From: Cheilinus undulatus
Taxonomy: Eukaryota > Chordata > Actinopteri > Labriformes > Labridae
Reading direction: 5' to 3'
DNA length: 64,000 nucleotides
NCBI RefSeq assembly: GCF_018320785.1
Contig: NC_054873.1
Span: 35,652,196-35,716,195 of the forward strand
The position numbers were made by a program, and so were the translations under genes. Shown here in pieces: positions 11,336 through 23,300 of this stretch. Numbering within the stretch: the first letter of the stretch is position 1; each line of letters opens with the position of its first letter. The notes beneath the pieces were generated by a model that was given only the letters and a program-made list of their open reading frames with translations, made no database searches and was not told where the DNA came from.

Positions 11336-11498
11336 ATAAAGCTTTGACTGGTAAAAAAATAAACAGTCAAAGGGTAGTAGGGTTGCCAGGAAGTCCTTGA
11401 TTGTCCCAAGGGTCTGAAAGCCACCAGCGGTCTCTGGGTGTATTGCCAGGTGTGAAAAGGATCACACAAAAGAAGTGATTCTGCCCCCCAGCCACGAG

Positions 11499-11645
11499 GT
11501 GTGGCACATCACGACAAATCCTTAGCAACCTACATGCTTAGAACTTATGCACATGACTGTAAATATGTATTAGTATTGCTAATAGTATACATCTCTGCCT
11601 TGTAATGAATAAAGTAATGTGAGAAGAATAAATAAGCTCAGGACA
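11499..11645. repeat. Dispersed repeat, copy 2
   Basis: This is a direct partner of 10933-11078, about 565 bp to the right, sharing CCTACATGCTTAGAACTTAT and CTCTGCCTTGTAATGAAT. The flanking DNA on both sides differs from copy 1, so this is not a simple tandem duplication of a longer block. Confidence 0.7.
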
Positions 11646-12419
11646 GGGTAATACATTTGTTTTAAGATGTAGCATTGTGTCTACAGTGAAGTGCAGTAAA
11701 CTAAAGCTCCTACTCTTTTTATCTGTGTTTGAAAGAAAAAGGGGAAGTAGGTCACATAGTTCAGGTTGGGTTTCACAACCTGTTCCATAAAACCCCTCAG
11801 CTACATTCAAAGTGCACACAAAGTTGTTCAGCAAGTTCATGTGAACCTCCTTGAAGATACTACAACCAGCAAGTCTACTTATTGAGTTACAGGCGGTTAA
11901 AAAGACAATTAAATTTAACATAAAAAAAAACTTTGGAACACTGTGATAAAACAATTTTCAGAATTTTAAAATATCACTGTACAAATTAAAGGCAACTTTG
12001 AAAATATGGAGATGGGACTCTTTCTGACAAATAAAATCTCTAAATCTCCCTAAAGTTCAGGAAACAAACTCCATTTTATATTAAAAGTGTGATGACTCCC
12101 TTGTGCTCACAGCGCCCAAGTGCCAGCAGACAGATAGCTTGTTTGCTATTACATGGAGAAAGAGGGATTACATGACCTCTGTGACATTTATTGATCTGTT
12201 TGTCCCCTGTTCATCTGAAGTGATTGATTCATTATTTAATTACATGACTAATGTACATGATGTTGTTCCATGAACACATAAACGCTCGGGATTTTTTTAT
12301 TTTAATGTAAACTCATCCAAAGAAGCACACTGAACACAATAATACCCCGTCACTCTGTAAAGACAGAAACAGTGAGGAGGACTAGATAACTCCGGGTTAC
12401 TATCTGTTTGTCCCACAAC
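11646..12419. other. AT-rich flank upstream of fanca
   Basis: No exon was supported. The minus frame at 11538-11954 runs through the dispersed repeat and is not a credible gene. Confidence 0.5.
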
Positions 12420-12657
12420 CCAGCCCTAAGGCTCATTCTTATTGGCTGTGGGACGGACCAATGAGCGAGAAGAGCGCGAGGAAAAACATGGAGGAGAAGC
12501 TGCACTAAAACAACCCTACACTAGCTTGAACAAGCGACCACGGAATGAGTAGTTATCTAGTAGAGTTTGTGCCAGCTATACTTTTAAACGTTTTATGTTA
12601 AACGTGAGGAATACTGACGTTTAACTGGACAAGTCTCAAGCAATTAAATAAAGTGAA
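12420..12657 (+). promoter_or_regulatory. fanca: fanca promoter / 5' UTR
   Basis: Two CCAAT boxes in opposite orientation (ATTGG at 12441-12445, CCAAT at 12458-12462) lie in a short GC-rich patch ending GAGCGCGAG, about 200 bp before the start codon. No TATA box is placed. The pattern fits a CCAAT/CpG housekeeping promoter, which suits a DNA-repair gene. The transcription start is unknown. Confidence 0.5.
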
Positions 12658-14305
12658 ATGTCACTGAGTGCAACGTGTGACTCGGTCTCTCAGAAAAGGA
12701 CTCTGTCGAGTCTTCTTGGTGAGTTGACAGCTGAGATAACGTTTATGTTTTATGTACAGTGTGACATTAAACTGACTTTCTAAAATGAAGCCGCTCACTC
12801 GTTTTGTAAACATGGTGAAACCTTTATTGCGTCGATAAATCCTGACTCAACGTTCTTAACGTCACTTCTTGATTGCGAAGTTATATCAACCATTCTGGTT
12901 GACGTAACTTCATGCTGTGTCCTGACCGTTAGTGACTTCAGGCAAACATAACTGTTCTTGTCACTAATGGCAACTGCTGGTGAAAACTGAACAGTCCCCG
13001 CAGATGTTTAGTTTTTACTGAAGGAATATGTGTTTAGTATATTATGCCGTGATAACAAAAAATATATAAGCTCTTCATGAATACTTTTGCCGTTTTCATC
13101 AGCTGTTGAAACTACGTCAAGTACAGAGACATTCGGCTGAGGGTCACCAGTTAACACGGTCACTCTATAAACCGAAACACCCTGTTTTAAGAGGAGTTGT
13201 ATTTTCCCTTTCCCTTGACAAGTCTTATGCCTTTATTTAGACAGGGGGTATATCTGTGTGAATATATTTTGTAATCTATTCTATCGTGGTTTAAATAATA
13301 AAAAAGTCTAATAAAGTAAGTAGAGTTTTTGCTCCAACTCTGGTATGAGGGGCAGTATTCTAATCTTTTGAAGGTTGTGTTTTACAGTAATGTTTCCGAA
13401 GCTATTTCTATATGATTGAAAGTGAGGAGAACTATATGACTGTTGTTGTTTCCCCAGCTGGCCGTGTTGTGAAGAGGCCAAAGCAGGAGGATGGTCAGCG
13501 GCTGCAGGAGGCTGCCATCCAGCTGTTACAACAGCAGCAGAGCCTCAGCTGTCTGCTCAGGGAGGTCGGGGTGAGTTAGGGCTCTTAGGGATAAAGAACA
13601 AACATCAGAATATTATACTGATAGTATGACTTTTTTTTTTTTACTAATGCAAAGAATGGAAAAGTGTCCTACAAATTCTGTGAGCAGTATAATGTCGCAT
13701 AATATTGCAAGTCATAGTAGGATAAATCAAAGTGCACAACATCTACAGGCCATTGTACTGTGCTTTAAATGGTTTACAAAAGCAGCATCCCATTTAGATT
13801 TCCTCAGGTGTTGGTCATCTCTATCACATAACTTTACTTTTTATTTTTTGCAGAATCCAGATCTGTGCAGTATTTTCAAATCTCATGATGGGAAGCAGAA
13901 ACAAGCAGAGTCAGAAGGCATCTCAGCTGCTTTTACAGGTTCACTACTTGGTGAGTGTCTGATTCAACCTCCCAGTTGTAAGCAAGGCCCCTGAAATTGT
14001 CAGTGTTTGTTGTGTGTTGTTTTGTGTCATGAGCACTTAACGTCATCTTATATATGAGTCAGCTGCTGAATGGCAGACATGAAGAAACTGATGATGACAA
14101 ACTAACTAAGACACAAAGTTGGTGCTCACAACTACACAATGTGTTGTGTTGTCTGTGCACAGTATGCGAGCTGAGGCATCAGGCCTCACATCTTGGTGTC
14201 CCGGTTGTGGGGCTGTCAGTGAAGATGGTGCTGGAGAGACTGAGGGAGATCACTGAAACTGAGGAAGAGGACAAGAAGAGAGATCTGCTTTCTTCCCCTC
14301 AACGA
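12658..14305 (+). CDS. fanca: fanca exons 1-4
   Basis: Exon 1 is 12658-12718 and ends in phase 1 after ...TLSSLL. Exon 2 is 13458-13570 ([10 protein letters not shown]... to LLREVG). Exon 3 is 13854-13950 ([10 protein letters not shown]... to AAFTGSLL). Exon 4 is 14163-14305 ([17 protein letters not shown]... to LLSSPQR). Basic residues VVKRPK near residue 25 correspond to the N-terminal nuclear-localisation region of the family. The translated extensions of exons 2 and 3 into introns hit stops, which supports the borders. Confidence 0.9.
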
Positions 14306-17300
14306 GTGAGTATCTGACAGGAGGTTTTTTTGTGGTGTAATTTAGGTGAAGAATAAAACCAATGCACTCATACAGATGTGGATAAACTCCCCAAAATAAA
14401 CAATTTATTCACAATAAAATGTATAGGACAGTCCAAACTTTTACCTGAGGCCTCATCAGTATTTTGTCAGTGAAGTAAGTTAGTGCAGCTTTTTCTCTCT
14501 GTAAACACATATCTGAATTCTGATGCAGAGTCTCCAGGCAAGAGACAAGACTATAAGTGCCAATTGTTCTTGTTTCTGTTGTGCTCATTGTTATACTCAG
14601 GAATCACATTTAGGGATGCAGAATGACAGTCCATGCTCACTGCAAAGGAGGTTATACGCATTACAATCGATTATGGTTTGACAGTATAGCTTTTCCCTTC
14701 ATAAACAGATATCCAAATACAAATTTAGGCAAAAGCTCCAAACAAGGAACTTCATTCTAATGTCTCCATTGGCAGTCAGTCCATCAACACTTATCAGCAG
14801 TCAAAACAGCAAGTCTTGGCCTGTGTATCTTTTGTTTGGTAGTCTGTTATTCACTGGCCAGATCAGAGTTCTTAATTCTTCCCTGTGGGCCCAACAAGCT
14901 AATCAGTTATGTAATAGCTTAAGCGTTCAGTGTTCAGTTCAGGATATCACTAGGATTTTGACATTAACATTAGAAATGTTCTGGTTAAGTCGAACTTATC
15001 ATTACGTTTAGTAATACTTGCAACTGGAAACAAATCAGACTGTGTTCATTGTGGTGAGATGGATCCAAAGAGAGGAAACAAAAAGACTGCTTAGCAATGA
15101 GAAGAGTACTTGCAACCCTTCTGGTCAATGTACAATTAGACATTTTTTTATTAGACATCATATAAGTGGAATTAATTCGAAAGATTTTAAAATTTTAATG
15201 ATTCATCCTATTTGGGGTTTTTAGGCCTTTAACTCTTGACTAAAAGACTTCTTTAGCTTTTTCTATCCAGGTAATTTTTTATTTATTCTCAGCAGGTCTA
15301 GTTTTTTTATGCACTACTTTAATAGCTAAGATTTAAATATAAAGTATGCATTTTGCATCTCACTGCCAGTCAGCAACCAATACTTACCTTGAAGTTACTG
15401 TGGTTTTTGTCGCTTTTTCCAAAAATGTTTTCATCATAAATTTGACTTGGTTTACCATTAATCAGTTAACAAATACATAAGAATTGACACTTAACACTTA
15501 ATCTGTCAATTTGTCTCAAATTAATCAAAGTCAACATTTATGTGAATGTTAAAACCTTTTGAAAGTTGGCCTCTGGGCCTCCTGAGTACTTCTTCTTCAT
15601 TATCATAATTTTTGTACAACTGTTGTGTTTAAGTGTCAGGCCACTATGTACACTACTAGAAAGCTATGACTTTTGATTTCAAGTATTTTAAAGTCCAACC
15701 AACACAGCAGCCACAATTTATGCATCCATCGGACCACTGACAAACAAACAAGCTTTGTTTGATTTGTAGAGAGATTAAACTTACTGTTAGAACATCTCCT
15801 GTGCTCTCCTGATCACATTTCACCAAGTCAATCCTGCTGCATTAGAAAGAGCCTCCATGATCCAAATCTAGTAAAAGATCAACTCCACACTAGGGATGCA
15901 CGATATTATTGGTCTGGTATAGGTATTGGCAGATATCAAATTTCTGCTGATATTTACATCCGATATTTTGTCTATTTATTTCAGCATATATCGACTGTAA
16001 ATTTTGTCCATATAGACTAATAAATTAGGGAATTTTAGATTGAACCAATAGACCTGTGTCAGTTGAGGTCTTTTTCTTTATTTATCCTCATTCTTTAAAC
16101 TTTAAAGTGTTTTTTTAAGGACTAAAGTTTTTTTGGTTATCCTCAAACCTTCAAGTGTGTCCAAAAGGACTGAAATTTCTCGTCTGAAAAGCATATTTGA
16201 ATATCGGTATCGATATCAGCATCGGCTAAAATGATTCTGTAAATATTGATATATTGGATATTGTCAAAAATCCAGTATCGTGTATCCCTACTCCAAACAC
16301 ATTACATCCAATTGATCCACAGATTGCCTCAATTCCACCAAGAAAATAAACTTTTTAGATTTACTCATGCAGCGCTCTAGAAATACAAAACTTCATGTAG
16401 GTCAAGGAGCATTTTAGAATAAAAGCACCTGGGGCATTATGTCTGGTTATTCAGTTAGTTATTTAAACTGCAGGAGGCTGTATGATCTTGCTTTGCAAAT
16501 ATGTAACAGAAATTGAGTTTAACAGAAGTGTAAGGTAATAATATTTTTCAAATTAACACCCATGTTTAAAATGGAAAAAAACCTTCGACACTGGTTCATT
16601 AATGATTAATGGATTAACAGATGACGTATTAAAGGATTAACAGATGCGTGCTCAGCTCTGCTGATTGCACAGGTTTTCAAAAGGTTTAGATGTTACATTT
16701 CATTTTAACTTCAGTTAATTTTGAACTGTATTGACATTAAAGTTTCGATCACAGATTAATGTAAACAGAGTAATATTTTTTGATGAGTTGTACCCACCTC
16801 TGCTGTTAAACCAGCTCTGCATTTTTTCATTCATTCTTGCTTCAGATCTGTGCTGCACATCTGTTGGTGGATTGTTTCCTCTGTGGTTTAAAATGGTTGA
16901 ACTGCAGTTGCACCACAGCAGTCACACTATGAGTTTGTCTTTTATTACTGTGGAATTCTTTTTCAGATTACACAGCACGTTAAAAATAAAATCTTAAGGC
17001 TATAATTATCATTTCAATCCTGCACAGACACAGCTGTGTGTCCTGCTGGAGGCCTGCAGGAAGCTGCTGTCACAGGGAGCCCTCTGCCCCAAACTCCTCT
17101 GGCAGGAGTACAGAAGAGATCAGGTGTGTTTGTGTGGCCTAAAACATGTTTATTTCTAATATTCTATGGTTGCAGTAAAAAAGTTAAAATATGTTTGTTT
17201 AGAGCTTTCAGTGAGAGTTCTAAGCCGGTCCGTCAACGTTTAAACACAGTTAATAATGCACATCTGGAAATATCAAACAGTTTTGACTCAGTGTATTATG

Positions 17301-20300
17301 ATTATTATTATTTTTACTGACATAAACTGTTACTGTGAAGAGGCCAGTTTGGCTCCTTATCAAAGGGAAAAGATTTTATATTAAAATATATTAAATCATG
17401 TTTTTACAGAGGCTACCTAACCTGGAAGTGGTGTACCAGCTTCATCTAAACAACATCATCACTCTGAAGCACATTTTAGAGAGGTGAGAAATTGATATGG
17501 ATAAATATAATATATCTGGTGTTGGAAGTTACAACTACACAGAGAAGTGAGATTAAAATGAAGAAAAAGTCACCTTTTGAGACATTATTTTACGTATAAA
17601 CATTTTCTTGTTGTAGAAACATAGTGTATACACATAGCAAAAGAATGATTCCAGATTTCATCCCATAAACAGCTGTTTCATTTCACTTTAGTTTAAGTCG
17701 CACATTAAAATAAACAACCTGGTAAGAGATTCATATTGTCTTTTTATTGCATATTTAGGAAAGATTGATATCACCGTACAAGCCCATTGGGTAGCCAAAA
17801 GTAAAGCTCAGCACTTTGATTAAACTTTAAATGACTCACTTGTTACTTTTATTTGAGTAGATTTATAGACCAGTACTTTTACTTCTTCTTAAGTCAATTT
17901 TAACCACAGTAACTGTACTTTTACTTATGTACGATAGTCTTGTACTTCTTCAATCTCATCTTAAATCATACTTAGTTGTAGGCATTGAATTATATTTTGA
18001 AACTCATCCGCTGAGAAGTTGGCAATCTCAAATTCAGATATTTTAAGTGAATTTAATTTAAAATATAATAAGATCAAATACAAACTCAGTGGCTGAATTT
18101 ACTGAACTTGGGCAGCAGTAGCTCAGTCTGTGAGGGCTTTATTTATTAACTGGTGGGTGGCTGGTTCCAGTCCCATTGGACAAAGTCTGGAAATTGACCT
18201 GGCAGCTGGAGAAGTGCCAGTTAACCTCCTTTTTTAAAGATTTATTTTGGGGCCTTTGCGTGCCTTTATTAGATAGAGGAGGACAGTGGATAGACTCGGA
18301 AAAAGGGATGAGAGAGTGGGGAGAGACATGTGGTAAAGGGCCACAGGCGGGATTTGAACCCAGGCCGCCTGCGTAAGTGGTGCGCACTTTAAATCACTCA
18401 ACCATCTGTGCGCCCCAATGCCAGTTCACTTCCTGAATGCTCCTGAGGTGCCCTCGGCCAAGGCACCAAACCCTTAACTGCTTAAGAGGCGCTCCTTTGT
18501 GGGCAGCAGCCCTCACCCTGACATCTCTCCATTACAGCAGAGTCCAGATTGTGTATGTGCATGTATTTTAACCTATGAGTGTGTGCTTGACTCAACAACA
18601 TAGTGTAAAAATTGTATTTCACTTTAAGGCATTAATTAAGTATATCTTTTTCTTAATGTATGAGATTGTAAGAATCTGAAGCGATCTTAATTTTTTTTTT
18701 TTTTTCCAGAAAACTTTAGGTCTTATGTTAAATTATACATGGAAAACAATTTCTGCTTTTAATGCTCATCCCTGTAATTCATGCATGCAATATTACAAAT
18801 GTCAGTCTTTTCTGAATCCCCATCAGAAGATTTAAACACAAGTCTGACTGTTTTGTTGTGACAGCGCCCCTCGGTGGACGTAAGAAAGAAAGACAAGTTT
18901 AGTTTTGCAGCACATTTCATCACCGAGGCAGTCCAAAGTATTTAACACAAGATATCAATACAAAATAGAAGGGAAAAGAAATGCATAAAAAGAGGCCATA
19001 AAATGACCCACTTACAGTCAAAGAGAAGATCTTGCAGACAGCAAAAATAGAAACTGAAAAATATTCAGTCATTAAAAGGACAAGGGCAGAAGTTGCACTT
19101 TTACATCCATTATTATGTCATGCTGAACTTAAATCAATCTCTCTGTACCTGCTCTCTTCCTGTTTTTTTCCTCTCAGTGATGAAGGAGTGAGGCTCTGGT
19201 TGAGCTCACTGTTGAAGAGTCTGTGCAGCAGCAAACTTTCACATGAAGATGAGACCAGAGAGATTCAACAGAAAGTTTTAATGAGTAAATAAATACACAC
19301 ACTTCTTTCCGCAGTATTTAAAAGTGATTTCACGTTAGACCTTGCTCACAACAGCTCTTTCAACTTTGGGATTCAGTTTTCAAGTCAATTTTCTTTTCTT
19401 CCTAATAATAATTAATAATATAATCGATAGTTATAATTATAAATAATTATAATTATATAATTATTATCCTCTCTATATAATTATTATCCTCTCTTAAATT
19501 GTACTTGTTAACACATAAGAAAAAAACATTTTTAGTGGAATAAATATTTTCTGTTTTAGCTTTGGTTGGAGTCTTGGTGGGAACGGGCTTTGAACAGATC
19601 TCTGATCCTGGGTCGGCAGAGCGGAGAACATCCCTGCTCTGCCGCTCCATGCTGGACGACATGCTTTTCTGTAAGTCTGTGTGGCTTCGTCCCACTTACT
19701 CTGCCCTATACCCATGAAATATTTAGGAAAGCACTTTAATTCACACCTCTGGAACTTGAAATTTATTTTCTACCAAAGTATTATTGAAGCACTTCCTTTT
19801 TTGTCTAGCTCTTTAACATTTCAGTGTTTTATGTCTTTCCTCTGCAGGGCTGCTTGATGTCATTGAAGAAAGTTTGACTGCTCAGTCAGCAGGATCAGGA
19901 CCTGAGCTCTGGTGCTTTTTGATTTTTATGAGCTTTAATTTTGTTAAGATTGAAGCCTCAGTCGGACTGAGTAGAGCTTTGTATACAGACAGCATGGCGA
20001 AGAACATAGATATGTACTCCCTATGGAGAGAAGTTGATACCTTGGTTGTAGCTAATTAAGATCCAAATAAATAAATAAATACAGTTAAACAATAGTCAAG
20101 CATTTAAAGATTAGATCTAATTTAGGTGAAATAAATATCACTAAGAAACAATCTAAAAGAATCCTGTAGGTGCATTAGCAGTTTCGATTTCAAATTTCAC
20201 CCCTGATGAGACAAACTGTTTCTCTCCTTCCATTGCTGTTGGCAAAGCTGGTATCAGACGTCCCGCCCCTGCTTGTTTTGATTGTAAGGAAGAAGTGGCA

Positions 20301-23300
20301 TTGATGAGTGCTGTGCAGTTCCAAAAAGTTGAATAGTTTTCAATTGTACAGGTTGTGTTTTTAATGGTCAAGGTGCTCAGTGCTACAAACTCTTTACTAC
20401 TTACTAGTGCTTTGATTACTTAGCGCAGTGCTAGAACAACAGCTATGGAGACAGGTCTTTAAGCAGGTTTGCTTTTTGAAATGGTAACCTGTCATTTTAA
20501 GTTCTAGCCACAGTGGCCTGTCAGTCAAAACAGAGACATAGCAGTGTGTATTGCTCTCCTAATATGGTAGTTTTGCATTAACAAAACAATGATGGCAAAA
20601 TTGCCAGAAATTCCAAACTTGAAGTTTCAAGACATGAATCTGAAAACTAAAAGGTGATGCCACACTGACTATACTTCTTATTTTTAGACTTTGATCACAA
20701 CAGAGTAGGATTTTGCGCTTTTAGCAGAAGTGTCTTGATGTGAAGCAAACCATTTTTCATTTTTTTCCCACCTTTCTTCATCTGTTACCATAGCTCAAAA
20801 ACTAATGACATCTCTCTGAGAGTGTTCTGTTCAGACGTGCCACCTCTCACTGCTCACTTCACACATTTTCCTGAACACTTCAATCCAACAGTACAGCAGC
20901 TGACAGGAGCAGGAAGGTTTTTCATGCACCGTTCTCGGTAAACTGCGACACTGAAGTGTGAAAATTCACATCGCACTCATCCTGATAATGCTTAAGCTGA
21001 ACACCTGGCACCTGTGATCGCGCTGTGTTTGCTTAAATCAGAAACTCTGACTCGCTGCAGGTTTCTCTCTCTCAATCGTGGACACCTGCCTCTGGTTAAA
21101 TCTGTAAAATATTCATTAAGAACAGGAGTTTTAGAGAAATGAAACCAAAAATGCAATCCCGCAGCACAACGGTTGTGTTGGGTTCTCCACAAATATAGAG
21201 TTAAACTTTTAATGCAGATTTGAACATTTCTTTATTCTGGGTCATGTATATGAATTATAGTAACAGTGATAAGTTTATGGTATTAAATGGCTCTGTTTCT
21301 TCCTCTTCTGCTGTGTGTTTTTTGCAGGATTCAAATATTTGATGCTTCATTGTGTGGTGTTTCAGCATCAACAGACGCTCTTCAGAATTTCTTCACACAC
21401 TCCCTCACACAAACTCTGACTTATAAGCCTCGACTAACAGGTAAAGACAAGTTTAAATCATTCTAACAGCTCATTAAGGTTTCAGTCAAATGTACCTTAA
21501 CTATTTGCCATCGTTTTGTTAACATCAATCAATTCTGAAACCCTGAATGCACACATTTCTTTCCTGTTCTCAGTGTCAGATGCTATCACTCTGCAGAATA
21601 AGTGGATCTTTGCAAAAACCAGCCGCCTGTTGACCTCTCTGTTCTGTAAGGTAAATGCTTTATGTTGTCAAAGAAATTAACCAGAACAGCTTTAATGATC
21701 CTGCTGCAGTCTGGCCCTTCCCAATCTCCAGGGCAGTCAAAATTCCCATGGACTCTCAAACTCACTCTCTCATGCTAGACAGTCAGTTTTTTACACTGTG
21801 GTATTATTTTCTCTCTGGTTTGATTCTTTAAAAACTCACCTTTACTGCCATAACCCTCAAACTTTAATTTACCAGTGTAATCCAGCCATCCACTGTTAAA
21901 TGCTGGCATTTTATAGCCCAACCCCAGGATGTGAATTCTTTACTTTTCTAAGAAGGGGTTACACTTACTGGACAATTCCTCTACCGATTGAAATTTTTCA
22001 TTCTTAATTTGCAAAAGTCATTAAATCCCCCAATTTATTCAGTCAGTCTGATTTGACCTTCAGTGTAACTATTGTAATTTCTACAAAACTTGTCAATAAT
22101 CCCTTAAAAACATGCATGTATTTCACAACCTATAATAAATAAATTAACTACCATTTCCAGTCTTAATTCAGCCACTTCCAGCAGATTGAGATTTATTGCT
22201 GGCTTCCCATACTCAGAAGGCGTTTTAGTACTTAGTGGTTTAAATACAGTGTTTAACAAATTTATTAGACCACCTGTCATATTTGTCTCAAAAGACCATC
22301 CAGCATCATGAAGTTCTTTAATGCGGACTCTTTCATTTTCAGTGAGCTCTCCACGTTTTACCATTTTGAACAGGAATGAGGGATTTCAAACTGAATTCAC
22401 CCAAATTTGAGCCGGCTCTCTGGGCTTCTCTGAGAAGTCAGAAATTAATCAAGCATAACATTCAACCACTAAAACTCATTTTTCTGTTTAGGAATGCAAG
22501 TAAATAACTATAATTTTAAATATTAATTAAGAAATATTAATGTGCTTTACTATTTTTTATTTTTTTTTGTAAATCAGTAAATTTGAAAATTCATGGATAA
22601 CAATAATAATTATATTTTAGCATTAAAAAAATCATTTGGGTTAAAGAGCTTCTACATATTGGTGTATTAACCTTTGCAGAAACATAAAAAATGATTTTGG
22701 TAATTACCAATGCTGTTAATTTAGGGCAGCTGTGGCATAAACCTTACTTTGGTTAGGGTTAGGCTGGTCTAATACATTTGTTAAGCGCTGTATGTGTTCC
22801 TTAAATGCTTCTCTGTGTCTCCAGATCTGTGGTCCATAGGATCCCTTGTAAACATCCAAAACTTTTGTATTGTTACTGTTTTTCTACTAAAGCTGGCTGT
22901 GATCTTCAGCGTGGAGCAGCTGTTGAGTCACCTGCAGCAGGTTTTGGAAACCCATGAGGTGAACTGGAAACATGTCCTCTGCTTCCTCTCCACTCTGCTG
23001 GTTTACAATCCCTGTGCCCAGTCAAGCCTCAGAGGTATACCAGTACATTCATACCCAATGAGATCAATTTTCAGGAGTGCCATCATTTAATTCTCTGATA
23101 TAAGAGAAAGAAATGAACCTTGCAAATGTTTTACTTTTTTACTGTAATTATAAATCAGGTTGATACACATTATTTTAAACACGCTTGTTGTAAGTGTCAC
23201 ATGAAGAACCAACAAGGTTAGCGTTTTTAATTGATTGATGTATTTTATATGAGTTTGCAAAATATTACAAAACTATAAATGAGAGGAAATAAGAGTCAGA

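Noticed and set aside
18111-18180. tRNA-like sequence with A and B box.
   Set aside because: It lacks a cloverleaf and is continuous with a SINE body, so it is a SINE head and not a tRNA gene. The same applies at 18340-18416 and 46972-47050.
22104-22364. Minus ORF of 86 aa beginning like a transposase.
   Set aside because: Only about the first 25 codons belong to the Tc1 remnant; the rest is intron sequence beyond the element's end.
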